64,000 nt of DNA from Rhizobium sp. Q54 (GTDB taxonomy: Bacteria; Pseudomonadota; Alphaproteobacteria; Rhizobiales; Beijerinckiaceae): positions 1-64,000 of the forward strand of contig CAMCUC010000012.1 of assembly GCA_945878875.1 (NCBI GenBank). Direction: 5' to 3'. Below the pieces are notes generated by a model, which saw only the letters and a list, made by a program, of their open reading frames with translations, had not been told where the DNA came from and made no database searches. Below are positions 25,987 to 34,192 of this stretch, one piece after another (position 1 is the first letter of the stretch; the number at the start of each line of letters is the position of its first letter). A program made the translations under genes and the position numbers.

Positions 25987-27087
25987 GTGGAAACCTTAAT
26001 GACAAAGGATGAGGTGCTTCGCTGCCTGTCGCTGCCTAGCGCGTCCATGCGTGAGGCCCTGGATTTGGTGACGCGCGTTGCGCCGTCGCCGTCCACGGTG
26101 TTCATTCATGGCCCCTCTGGCAGCGGCAAGGAATTCGTCGCTCGAGCTGTGCATCTTTTATCGTTGCGCGCGCGGGGGCCTTTTGTCGCCGTGAATTGCG
26201 GCGCGATTCCTCGTGATCTTCTTGAGAGCGAATTGTTTGGCAGTGAGAAGGGTGCCTATACCGGATCTGTGCGCACGCGTGCGGGCCTGATTGAGAATGC
26301 GGCGGGCGGGACGCTCTTTCTGGATGAAATAGGGGACATGCCGCACGACATGCAGGTCAAGCTTCTGCGGGTTCTCGAGGATAGATGCTTCAGCAGAGTC
26401 GGCGGCGGAGCTGTTATCAGAGCTGACGTGCGTATCGTGTGCGCAACTCACAGAAATCTGATTGAACTTGTTGAGCAGCAGACGTTTCGCGAAGATCTCT
26501 ATTACCGCATCAATGTCTTTCCAATTACGCTCGCGGCGCTCGATGATCGTAGGGAAGACTTGCCGCGTCTGGTGCATCTTATCAGCGAGCGCTTCAGGGC
26601 GCAGGGTGGTGCCCATTGCGCTCGCCTTGGAGCCTCAGCCATAGCCGCGCTCCAGCAGGCGACATGGCCAGGCAATATCCGGCAATTGCGCAACGTCATC
26701 GAGCGCGCCGGAGTCTTGTATCCGGGACAGGAGATTGGCGCGCCTGAAATTGAGCGCCTTGTTGCGCCGCGTAAGCCAATAGATCGACAAGTTGAGACGC
26801 TTGCGTTGATGGATGCTGTTCGGGAAATGGCGGCTGTCGATGACTACTCAGTCTCAGGATCAGCACATGCGGCTGATGCTGCGGCTGAGGGCGCGCGGGA
26901 GCTTATCCACGCAGAAAAAGGCTTCAATCTCCGAGACCATATGGCAGAGCTTGAGACAAACTTTATTAAAACTGCGCTTGCGGACGCTAATGGTTCAGTC
27001 AGCGCCGCAGCGCGCATGCTCGGACTTCAGCGCACAACTTTGATCGAGAAAATGAAGAAGTTCTCGATCGTTCGTGACGATGCTTAA
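25987..27087 (+). CDS. fleQ: Sigma-54 activator with HTH domain (FleQ-like)
   Basis: The 366-residue protein (362 if it starts at ATG 25999) begins almost directly with the AAA+ domain, with no receiver. It has Walker A GPSGSGKE near 42-49, a loop reading GAYTGS at 89-94 instead of GAFTGA, Walker B GGTLFLDEIGDM, and a C-terminal Fis-type HTH (NGSVSAAARMLGLQRTTLIEKMKK). This is the DNA-binding half expected for a FleQ/FleT pair. It is transcribed away from the fleT-like gene across a region of about 290 bases. The symbol is by analogy. Confidence 0.82.
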   Translation: METLMTKDEVLRCLSLPSASMREALDLVTRVAPSPSTVFIHGPSGSGKEFVARAVHLLSLRARGPFVAVNCGAIPRDLLESELFGSEKGAYTGSVRTRAGLIENAAGGTLFLDEIGDMPHDMQVKLLRVLEDRCFSRVGGGAVIRADVRIVCATHRNLIELVEQQTFREDLYYRINVFPITLAALDDRREDLPRLVHLISERFRAQGGAHCARLGASAIAALQQATWPGNIRQLRNVIERAGVLYPGQEIGAPEIERLVAPRKPIDRQVETLALMDAVREMAAVDDYSVSGSAHAADAAAEGARELIHAEKGFNLRDHMAELETNFIKTALADANGSVSAAARMLGLQRTTLIEKMKKFSIVRDDA

Positions 27088-27089
27088 GA

Positions 27090-27479
27090 TTATGCCGGAC
27101 GAACGGCGATTGAGCGCCAAGCGTCTGCGATCTCTGAAATCGCGCCCAACACTTCCTCAAGGTATGCGGCAATGTTATCGCGGCTTGCTTCTATAATCCG
27201 GCGGCGGGACCATTCGTAAAGCTGCGCCAGCGATATCGCGACTTCTCCGCCTTTATCGAAATCAAGGCTCGTCGCAAGCACGTGAATAATCGACAAAGCT
27301 TTCGATACGCCACTAGATTTGGTCGAAAGGTCCGCGCCCTCAAGACCTGTCTTCGCCAACTTCAACGACACTATTAGTTCGGTGAAAAGAATCTCAACCA
27401 ATCCATGTGCGTCAGCGCCGTCGATCAGGAAATCCCGTTCGGCCTCTTGGTAGGCGCGAATGGCGTTACGGTGCAGCAT
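27090..27479 (-). CDS. fliS: Flagellin export chaperone FliS
   Basis: The 129-residue helical-bundle protein has FliS-type motifs (RNAIRAYQEAE at the N terminus; AHGLVEILFTELIVSLKLAK; KALSIIHVLATSLDFDKGGEVAISLAQLYEWSRRRI). FliS binds unpolymerised flagellin in the cytoplasm. It converges with the fleQ-like gene, 2 bases apart. No flagellin or fliD gene is present in the window. Confidence 0.92.
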   Translation of the reverse strand: MLHRNAIRAYQEAERDFLIDGADAHGLVEILFTELIVSLKLAKTGLEGADLSTKSSGVSKALSIIHVLATSLDFDKGGEVAISLAQLYEWSRRRIIEASRDNIAAYLEEVLGAISEIADAWRSIAVRPA

Positions 27480-27597
27480 AAGCTAATCTCCAATGTCACG
27501 AAAGTTAGAACGGTCGGAACCCTCGCTGCTTTAGCGGTGCGATTTTATTTTCTTTTATTTTCAGGGATGAAGCGGCCTGAAACCGCACGAGTGTTTG

Positions 27598-27613
27598 TGG
27601 CACAAGAGTTGCT
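27598..27613 (+). promoter_or_regulatory. Sigma-54 promoter of the second hook/rod-family gene
   Basis: TGGCAC-N5-TTGCT is a full consensus match, 70 bases upstream of the ATG at 27683. Confidence 0.88.
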
Positions 27614-27682
27614 GAGGAAATTCAGAACGTTGTTATTAGCCTCTTATCCTGAGGGGCGTGCAAACTTAAGCCGAGGTTAGGC

Positions 27683-28504
27683 ATGTTATCTGTCATCTTG
27701 ACGGGGTTAAACGTCGCACAGAAAGATCTTTCAGTTACAGCTAATAATTTGGCCAATGCGGGGACCGTCGGATTTAAGCGTTCCGAAGCTAACTTTGTAG
27801 ATGTCTTTGCAAATGACTCCACTTCCAGCGCAAAAACCCAAGTCGGCTCTGGGGCGAGTGTAGATAAAGTTCAGAAAATCATGTCTCAAGGCTCAATGAC
27901 GACCACGAGCCGTGTTACTGATCTTGCAATTGCGGGTCGCGGGTTCTTTGTTTTAGCACCGGAAGTAGCCGCAGGAGCAGCAGCTGCGGCGCCTATGTTT
28001 ACACGTGCTGGTAATTTCGGCATAGATGCAGCCGGAAAGGTTGTGGATAGTACTGGTAATCAATTGCAAGTGTTTGCTGTGAACGCGGCGGGGGTCGCTA
28101 CTGTGCCGGCAACGATCGGGGCGGTAATTCCGTCTAAAAATGCAGCCAATTTTCTTCTGCAAAGCGTTTCAATCGATACTAAAGGCTTTATTAGGGCCGG
28201 ATATGCGGATAATACAACAACAAACGTCGGCCAGGTGGCCTTAGCAAGTTTTCCAAGAGACGATGCGCTTAAAAACATTGGTGGAACCAAGTTTGTTGCT
28301 ACCGGTGATAGCGGCGTCGCGACATTGACACCACCCGGTGCTCCTTCAGCTGGCGATCTTTTCACATCGACGCTTGAAGAAGCTAACGTCGACATCACAC
28401 AAGAATTGATGGGAATGTTGCGCTCCCAGCAGATTTACAATGGCAATGCCCGTATGTTGCAGGCAGCTATGGAGGTAGCCTCGCGCATTACCGATAAGAT
28501 TTGA
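27683..28504 (+). CDS. Short flagellar hook/rod-family protein (FlgE/FlgF-like), second copy
   Basis: The 273-residue protein has the axial N-terminal motif (TANNLANAGTVGFKRS) and the C-terminal motif (ANVDITQELMGMLRSQQIYNGNA). It is a divergent paralog of 564..1388, with the same LEEANVDIT signature and the same length. The middle contains an Ala-rich insertion (VAAGAAAAAP). Like its paralog it is monocistronic behind a sigma-54 promoter. FlgF is the closest size class, but the assignment is not secure. Confidence 0.85.
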   Translation: MLSVILTGLNVAQKDLSVTANNLANAGTVGFKRSEANFVDVFANDSTSSAKTQVGSGASVDKVQKIMSQGSMTTTSRVTDLAIAGRGFFVLAPEVAAGAAAAAPMFTRAGNFGIDAAGKVVDSTGNQLQVFAVNAAGVATVPATIGAVIPSKNAANFLLQSVSIDTKGFIRAGYADNTTTNVGQVALASFPRDDALKNIGGTKFVATGDSGVATLTPPGAPSAGDLFTSTLEEANVDITQELMGMLRSQQIYNGNARMLQAAMEVASRITDKI

Positions 28505-28642
28505 TATTACATTATAACGGTGAGTAGTGGTTGTATTTTCCCTAGAGATATCGGTTAATTGATCGCTTCGTAAACATGCAGCATAAAGCGTGGCGCACTT
28601 GTGCAAGCGTAGCGCGCTCGCCTTACGTAACTGGAGTGGCTC

Positions 28643-29506
28643 GTGTTCGGTATTATCGGCTTGGTGTTGCTGCATGTCTGCGTGTTTGGCGTGTTCGTCA
28701 TTCATGGCGGCAGTATGGCACCTATTATTGCAGCTGCTCCGTTTGAAATAGCCACCATTCTTGGCGCGGGCATCGCGGCGATGTTGATTGGTAACGATCT
28801 CGATACGATCAAAGGCGTCGCAGGCGGGTTTGGTAAAGTTTTCGGTGGGTCGAAATGGAAGAAGCAGGACTTTCTTGACGTCATATTTCTGGTTTCCAAG
28901 CTGCTCAAGATTTTGCGTGTTGACGGTCCGGTTGCGTTGGAAGCCCATGTGGAAAGCCCGGAATCGAGCGCGATTTTCGGTGAATATCCCAGGATCATGA
29001 AGGATCATCACGTCCTGCATCTCATCACCGATACTGTTCGGCTGATGGTGATCTCGTCTGGGAATCTCAACGCCTATGCGGTTGAAGAAGTCATGGATGC
29101 TGCGATCAAGGAGCATGTGCATCACGCAGCCCACCCGGCGCACGCGCTGGCCTCGTTAGCTGGCGCACTGCCTGCGCTTGGCATCGTTGCGTGCGTTCTG
29201 GGCGTGGTGAAGACCATGGGCTCGATTGATCAGCCGCCGATTATCCTTGGCGGACTGATCGGCTCTGCGCTTGTCGGCACGTTCATGGGCGTGTTCATGG
29301 CGTATGGCATCGTTGAGCCGATGGCGAACCGCCTCACCACCGTCTTGAAAGAAGAAGCGCAGATCTATCATGTCGTGAAGCAGATGATTGTCGCGACTTT
29401 GCACGGTCATCCGCAGCCGCTGGTTATTGAGGCCGCTCGCGTTGCGATAAGTGCCCACAATCAACCCAGTTTTGGCGAGGTCTTTGACGGCCTGCGGGGC
29501 AAGTGA
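28643..29506 (+). CDS. motA: Flagellar stator protein MotA
   Basis: The 287-residue protein has four predicted membrane segments and the MotA-family pore region (HHAAHPAHALASLAGALPALGIVACVLGVVKTMGSI). The cytoplasmic loop has the basic/acidic FliG-contact region (VDGPVALEAHVESPESS). GTG 28643 is preceded by GGAG at a spacing of 7. No sigma-54 site was found upstream, and GC content is higher than in the export genes. It is followed by motB after 27 bases. Confidence 0.95.
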   Translation: MFGIIGLVLLHVCVFGVFVIHGGSMAPIIAAAPFEIATILGAGIAAMLIGNDLDTIKGVAGGFGKVFGGSKWKKQDFLDVIFLVSKLLKILRVDGPVALEAHVESPESSAIFGEYPRIMKDHHVLHLITDTVRLMVISSGNLNAYAVEEVMDAAIKEHVHHAAHPAHALASLAGALPALGIVACVLGVVKTMGSIDQPPIILGGLIGSALVGTFMGVFMAYGIVEPMANRLTTVLKEEAQIYHVVKQMIVATLHGHPQPLVIEAARVAISAHNQPSFGEVFDGLRGK

Positions 29507-29533
29507 TCGTGATGCTCATACTGGATTATAATT

Positions 29534-30502
29534 GTGGCTGAAGCCAAGAAGGGCGAAAAAAAGAGCGAAGCGCCCGCTCTTGCGCCCATCATCATCAAGA
29601 AGATTCAGGGCGAGGAAGCAGCTGGCCATGGCGGCGCGTGGAAGATTGCGCTCGCCGATCTGATGACCGCATTGATGGCCTTCTTCCTGCTGATGTGGTT
29701 GCTTGGCGCAACAAGTGAAGCGCAGCGCAAGAGCATCGCGGATTATTTCAAGCCAACGCCAAAAAGCCTTGTGCAGATGGGTCAACTTGCAGGCTCCAAC
29801 GGGGTTTTGGGCGGTCGCTCGATCATGGACCCCGAAGGCCTACCCGTAGCGGCCTCACAAACATCTCTGCTTGATCTTGAACCGCCGCGCGATCCCGAAA
29901 GCGGGAAGGAGCGTGGTCCTGGTTCAGAGGCTGATGAAAAGGCTGGAAAGGGTCCAAACGACAAGCCGCTCGAGGAGGAAGCCAAACAGAAAATAGCGGC
30001 CGAAGTTGATCAAAAGAATTTCGATCAACTTGAAAAAGAATTACGCAAGAAGCTTGAGCAAAGCAGTGCGCTTGCAAGTTTGCAGGGTCAGGTGCGCATC
30101 GTGCGTGATCGCGAGGGCTTGCGTATTGAGGTGATCGACAAGTCAGATTTCTCGATGTTTGCGCTTGGCACAACGCGTTTATTGCCACGTGCGCAGGCGC
30201 TGATTGAAGAGATAGCAAAATCCATCTCGGCCATGCCTAACAGAGTCGCGGTTCGCGGACATACGGACAGCGTGCCTTTCAGCGGCGGGGGGGCGCGCAA
30301 CAATTGGTCGCTATCGGCTGAGCGCGCCGATGCGACCCGGCAATTGCTGGTAGGGGCCGGCGTTGCACCGGATCGTTTTGCGCGCATCGAAGGCGTAGCC
30401 GACACCGATCCGTTCATTGCCAACGATCCATCCGATCCGCGCAACCGCCGTATCAGCGTGACGTTGTCGTATTCGGATGCAGCAGGCGGTGGCGCGCGAT
30501 GA
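29534..30502 (+). CDS. motB: Flagellar stator protein MotB
   Basis: The 322-residue protein has a Lys-rich N terminus, one membrane helix with the proton-carrying Asp (KIALADLMTALMAFFLLMWLLGA), a long charged linker, and a C-terminal OmpA/MotB peptidoglycan-binding domain (VRGHTDSVPF, NNWSLSAERADATRQLL). The Asp and the MotB-type plug indicate proton drive, not PomB-type sodium drive, though this is not certain from sequence. The start is GTG 29534. The next gene overlaps by 4 bases. Confidence 0.95.
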   Translation: MAEAKKGEKKSEAPALAPIIIKKIQGEEAAGHGGAWKIALADLMTALMAFFLLMWLLGATSEAQRKSIADYFKPTPKSLVQMGQLAGSNGVLGGRSIMDPEGLPVAASQTSLLDLEPPRDPESGKERGPGSEADEKAGKGPNDKPLEEEAKQKIAAEVDQKNFDQLEKELRKKLEQSSALASLQGQVRIVRDREGLRIEVIDKSDFSMFALGTTRLLPRAQALIEEIAKSISAMPNRVAVRGHTDSVPFSGGGARNNWSLSAERADATRQLLVGAGVAPDRFARIEGVADTDPFIANDPSDPRNRRISVTLSYSDAAGGGAR

Positions 30503-30786
30503 GAAGGCGGACATTTATATTCGCTTTTACGATGCTGGCCGGATTGCAAGCCAACGCGGCTACGCAACCGAAGAAGGATGCGGAGCCGACAACGAAGCCT
30601 GCCGCGCCGTCTGCGTTGCGGGGTAACGTCATTCCGCATTGCGAGCCAGGAAAATATCCCGCCGGAAACATTTGCAAGCCGGCGCCTCCGGGCTTTTATG
30701 CACCCGCGAGCGCCACCTTTCCCGTTCGTTGCCCTGAGGGGAAAACATCGCCATCGGGCTCTCGCTCTCCTTCGGAATGTCGTTGA
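30499..30786 (+). CDS. Small secreted Cys-containing protein linked to motB
   Basis: The 95-residue protein has an N-terminal signal peptide (cleavage near QANAAT), a Lys/Pro/Thr-rich linker and four cysteines in a CxxGKYPAGNxC...RCPEGKTSPSGSRSPSEC pattern. That pattern resembles short ephrin/TNFR-like cysteine modules. It overlaps motB by 4 bases and the next gene by 10, so it is coupled to stator expression. I recognise no family. Confidence 0.75.
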   Translation: MRRRTFIFAFTMLAGLQANAATQPKKDAEPTTKPAAPSALRGNVIPHCEPGKYPAGNICKPAPPGFYAPASATFPVRCPEGKTSPSGSRSPSECR

Positions 30787-31511
30787 AGCGCAGGGCTGAA
30801 AACGTCTCCGGGCCGCTCGCTCCAAGCATTTTTGATGTTAGTGGCGGGCTGCGCTGGCATCTGCGCGCGCTCATGTCGCGCAGCGTGCATTGGGTGCCGT
30901 TTCGCCTCGCGCTGGCGGAGTTTCTGTTGCGATGGAGGCCGCCTCAAAACAAATTGCTGTTGATCGGCCCGAGCGCCGGATGGTGCATGCCTGACGCTGC
31001 ACTTACACGTTTTGGCGATGTTCACGCAGTCGATATCGACGTCTGCGCCGAGCTTCTGTTCCGCCGCGTGCATGCAAAGCCGCTGCGGGAAGGCTGCAAT
31101 CTCACGTGGGCGTGCGCTGATTTTTTCCACGATCCGCAAAGCGTGCTCGCGGCTTATCCCGATCACGCGATCCTGTTCTGTAATGTGGCTGGCCAACGAC
31201 GCTTCCATCATGCGCACTGGGCGGATGCGGAGGCGGAAATAGCTGCGTTGCAGGGGCTTCTGGCCAGGCGCCACTGGGCTTCGTTCCACGATCTTTTGTC
31301 AGGGTCATGTTCAGAGAACTTGCCGCCGCTGTCGCTACCCGCACGAGGGCAGGGGGCCGACGTGTTGCGGCAGTATGGTCTCGCGGGTGAATGGTTCGAT
31401 CATTTGACCGCCGCGCTTTTACCTGAAAACGCGCCGCGCATGATCCTGCCGTGGCGGTTCCAGCGCGATCGTTTGCATCTTGTGGAAGCTGGCTGGAGCG
31501 TGCCCGTTTAA
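30777..31511 (+). CDS. Unknown protein with methyltransferase-like fold
   Basis: The 244-residue protein has a Rossmann-type start (LLLIGPSAGWCMP, then VHAVDIDVCAE) that looks like motif I and the acidic post-I strand of class I SAM-dependent enzymes, although the glycine-rich loop is atypical. It is translationally coupled to the motAB operon by a 10-base overlap. Its stop overlaps the 3' end of the converging molybdopterin gene by 4 bases. A specific substrate cannot be proposed. Confidence 0.7.
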   Translation: MSLKRRAENVSGPLAPSIFDVSGGLRWHLRALMSRSVHWVPFRLALAEFLLRWRPPQNKLLLIGPSAGWCMPDAALTRFGDVHAVDIDVCAELLFRRVHAKPLREGCNLTWACADFFHDPQSVLAAYPDHAILFCNVAGQRRFHHAHWADAEAEIAALQGLLARRHWASFHDLLSGSCSENLPPLSLPARGQGADVLRQYGLAGEWFDHLTAALLPENAPRMILPWRFQRDRLHLVEAGWSVPV

Positions 31512-33577
31512 GCTTTTTTCAGCCAGACGCGATTGTCGTGGAAAGCGGCGCCGCCAAACGGTGCGGGGGAATCTGCGCCCGTGAGCGTGTTGATTCCGCG
31601 TCCGTCCTCAAACGCATCATTGGGCCAAATACCTTCCGAGACGAGCACTCCGCGTTGCAGGCCTGCAAATACTTGCGCGTGTATGCGCACCTGTCCGCGA
31701 AGATTGCCCAGTACAAGCTTGTCGCCGTCAGCCACGCCAGCCGCTTGCGCGTCGTCGGGGTGAATCAGCACGCGCGGGCGGCCTTCGCGAACGCGCGACG
31801 ACGACGTTTCGTTGAACGTGGAGTTGAGAAACGAGCGCGCGGGCGATGTCGCGAGGCGGAAGGGGTGCGCGTCGTCGGAAGCTTCCGTCACGGCCCAATG
31901 ATCCGGGAACGTCGGGATCCCCTCCCATGAGCCGGAACGCGGGCTGCGGAACGGCACGTCAGACCAATTGGCGCGGAAGCGGAACTTGCCGTCCGGCCAT
32001 GCAAAGCCGTCAATAAAATGCGCCTGTGCAAAATCCGTCTGCACGTCGCGCCAGTTGATTGCGGCCAGCTCCTCGAACGAGCCCCAGCCGATATCGCGCA
32101 GCGTTGCGTCAATGAGTTCGCGCGGGCTCTTGTGAAAGCCCGGATGCTCCGCTCCGAGCCTGTGCGCCAGCGCGCAAATGAGATCGTGATTGCTGCGACA
32201 TTCGCCCGGCGGGTCCACCAGCTTTTGCGCGAGTTCAACATAGGAATGGCCGCCGCCGGTGTAGACGTCGTCATGCTCAAGAAACATCGTCGCAGGAAAA
32301 ACAATGTCGGCCATCAGCGCCGTCTCGGTCATGAATTGCTCATGCACGACGACGAACAAATCTTCACGCGCAAAGCCTTCGCGCACGCGGTTTTGATCGG
32401 GCGCAATCGACATCGGATTTGTGTTCTGTATCAGCATCGCCTTCACTGGAGGCCCGCCCGCCAGCGCGTCCGCATCGCCGCAGAGTACTGCACCCACTTG
32501 CGATTGATCGAGCATGCGCACGTCTTTGTCGATCACGTCCGAGCCGTCGATCAGCGGCTGGCGCCATTTGTAAATAGCGCCGTTGTTATGAAATACGCCG
32601 CCGCCTTCCAGCAGCCACGCGCCTGTCACCGCACCAATACAGCTGGCCGCATGCATATTCGTAGCGCCATTGCGTTGGCGCGAAAAACCATAGCCCAGCC
32701 GAAAGAACGTGCGTTTACGATTCCCCACAAGATGCGCGAACGCTTCAATCTGTTCGATGCTGAGACCTGTCAGCGCCGCCGCCCATTCCGGCGTGCGTGT
32801 CGCCAAATGCGCCTCAAGTCCATGCGGATAGTCAGTGTATTTATTGAGGTAATCCCAATCCGCCAGCCCGTCGCGAAACAATACGTGCATCACGGCGCAG
32901 GCCAATGCGCCGTCTGTTCCGGGGCGCAGGCGCAGCGCCATGTCGGCCTGTTTCATGGTGTCGTTGTCGTAGATGTCGATGACGACAATCTTCGCGCCGC
33001 GTTCCTTGCGGGCGCGCATGGCGTGCGTCATCACGTTGACCTGCGTGGCGACCGCGTTCGTGCCCCAGATGACGACGCAATCGCTCTTGGCCATTTCGCG
33101 CGGATCGGGGCCAGCCATGCGGCCTGTGCCCGCCAGAAATCCCGGCCAGGCAAGGTTGACGCAGATGGTGCCGTTGTGGCGCGAGTATTTCTTTGAATGC
33201 GCCAGCCGGTTGACGCCGTCGCGCATCACCTTGCCCATGGTGCCGGCGTAATAATTCAGCCAGACGCTTTGGGCGCCATGTTCGCGCTCAGCTTCAAGAA
33301 AGCGCTCCGCAACAACGCTTAATGCATCGTCCCATGACATGCGTTCGAACTGGCCGGAGCCTTTTGGCCCGTTGCGGCGCATGGGATAAAGCAGCCGGTC
33401 TGGATGATGAATGCGCTCGGCATAACGCGCCACCTTCGCGCAGATGACGCCCGCCGTGTAGGTTTGATCTTTGGCGCCGCGTATGCGGCCAATCGTGTTG
33501 CCGTCGATCACTTCAACGTCCAGCGCGCAGGCGGACGGGCAATCATGCGGGCAAACGGACGGGCGATGTTCGATCAT
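31508..33577 (-). CDS. Molybdopterin-dependent oxidoreductase (DMSO-reductase superfamily)
   Basis: The 689-residue protein has an N-terminal [4Fe-4S] motif (CPHDCPSAC with a fourth Cys at GVICAKV), the Mo-bisPGD catalytic domains (GTICVNLAWPGFLAG; VVIWGTNAVATQVN; VVHEQFMTETALMADIVFPA) and a C-terminal MopB_CT beta-barrel with the RVREGRPRVLIHPDDAQAAGV signature. No Tat signal is present, so it is probably cytoplasmic. No electron-transfer subunit is adjacent. The substrate cannot be read from the sequence. Confidence 0.88.
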   Translation of the reverse strand: MIEHRPSVCPHDCPSACALDVEVIDGNTIGRIRGAKDQTYTAGVICAKVARYAERIHHPDRLLYPMRRNGPKGSGQFERMSWDDALSVVAERFLEAEREHGAQSVWLNYYAGTMGKVMRDGVNRLAHSKKYSRHNGTICVNLAWPGFLAGTGRMAGPDPREMAKSDCVVIWGTNAVATQVNVMTHAMRARKERGAKIVVIDIYDNDTMKQADMALRLRPGTDGALACAVMHVLFRDGLADWDYLNKYTDYPHGLEAHLATRTPEWAAALTGLSIEQIEAFAHLVGNRKRTFFRLGYGFSRQRNGATNMHAASCIGAVTGAWLLEGGGVFHNNGAIYKWRQPLIDGSDVIDKDVRMLDQSQVGAVLCGDADALAGGPPVKAMLIQNTNPMSIAPDQNRVREGFAREDLFVVVHEQFMTETALMADIVFPATMFLEHDDVYTGGGHSYVELAQKLVDPPGECRSNHDLICALAHRLGAEHPGFHKSPRELIDATLRDIGWGSFEELAAINWRDVQTDFAQAHFIDGFAWPDGKFRFRANWSDVPFRSPRSGSWEGIPTFPDHWAVTEASDDAHPFRLATSPARSFLNSTFNETSSSRVREGRPRVLIHPDDAQAAGVADGDKLVLGNLRGQVRIHAQVFAGLQRGVLVSEGIWPNDAFEDGRGINTLTGADSPAPFGGAAFHDNRVWLKKA

Positions 33578-33578
33578 G

Positions 33579-33612
33579 AAAAAACCTCCGCGCGCACAAT
33601 GGCGAGCGGAGG
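33579..33612 (-). terminator. ndk intrinsic terminator that overlaps the next gene's ribosome site
   Basis: On the minus strand CCTCCGC and GCGGAGG form a stem followed by six T. It lies 22 bases behind the ndk stop. The 3' stem arm GGAGG is also the Shine-Dalgarno sequence of the molybdopterin gene, whose ATG follows the T-run directly. Confidence 0.8.
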
Positions 33613-33634
33613 CCGTTATTGCAAGAAGTGCTGA

Positions 33635-34057
33635 TTAGCCGACGATTTCGTTGCCAGCGAACCATTGCGCGATTTCAATCGCGGCGGTCTCGGGGGCGTC
33701 GGAGCCGTGCACGGTGTTTTCGCCAACGGATACGGCGTATTCCTTGCGGATGGTGCCAGCGTCTGCGTTGGCCGGGTTGGTGGCGCCCATCACGTCGCGA
33801 TAGGTCTTGATGGCGTTCTCGCCTTCAAGAACCTGCACTACGACTGGGCCGGAGATCATAGAATCGACCAGCTCGCCGAAGAACGGGCGGGCGCTATGGA
33901 CGGAATAAAAGGTCTCTGCCTGGCCGCGGGTCATGTGGACGCGCTTCTGCGCAACGATGCGCAGGCCAGCCTTCTCAATCTTCGCGTTGACGGCTCCGGT
34001 GAGGTTGCGGCGCGTTGCGTCGGGCTTCAGAATGGAAAACGTGCGTTCAATCGCCAT
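33635..34057 (-). CDS. ndk: Nucleoside diphosphate kinase
   Basis: From ATG 34057 ([14 protein letters not shown]) the protein has 140 residues, the standard NDK length. The phosphorylated histidine is in NTVHGSDA near the C terminus, and the RxxTG and FF(G/E)LV motifs are present. It transfers phosphate from ATP to other NDPs. The ORF track extends it upstream into repeat DNA without support. Confidence 0.97.
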   Translation of the reverse strand: MAIERTFSILKPDATRRNLTGAVNAKIEKAGLRIVAQKRVHMTRGQAETFYSVHSARPFFGELVDSMISGPVVVQVLEGENAIKTYRDVMGATNPANADAGTIRKEYAVSVGENTVHGSDAPETAAIEIAQWFAGNEIVG

Positions 34058-34145
34058 GTCGAAAAGTCTCGCAAGTGTTTGGATACGAAGAGCGCTTATA
34101 GCCGCGCCCGCTGCGGTGCACAAGTGTTTGGAGGTAGCGATTAGC

Positions 34146-34173
34146 GAGTAGGCAGTAGGCAGTAGGCAGTAGG
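34146..34173. repeat. GAGTAGGCAGTAGGCAGTAGG simple repeat, copy 1
   Basis: Four overlapping 7-base AGTAGGC units lie just upstream of ndk. Related runs occur at 38796-38816, inverted at 38932-38967, and in degenerate form at 56601-56618, always in intergenic DNA. Confidence 0.8.
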
Positions 34174-34192
34174 AAAGCAAATATCCTAAAGA

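Noticed and set aside
27490-27540. TAAAG...CCGAC upstream of fliS as a FliA promoter
   Set aside because: The spacing is again too short and the -10 is incomplete.
28600-28640. TGGCGCACTTGTGCAAG before motA as a sigma-54 site
   Set aside because: The invariant GG-N10-GC spacing is not met.
32018-33196. 392-aa plus-strand ORF opposite the molybdopterin oxidoreductase
   Set aside because: It is a mirror frame of a conserved gene and its composition is typical of a shadow.
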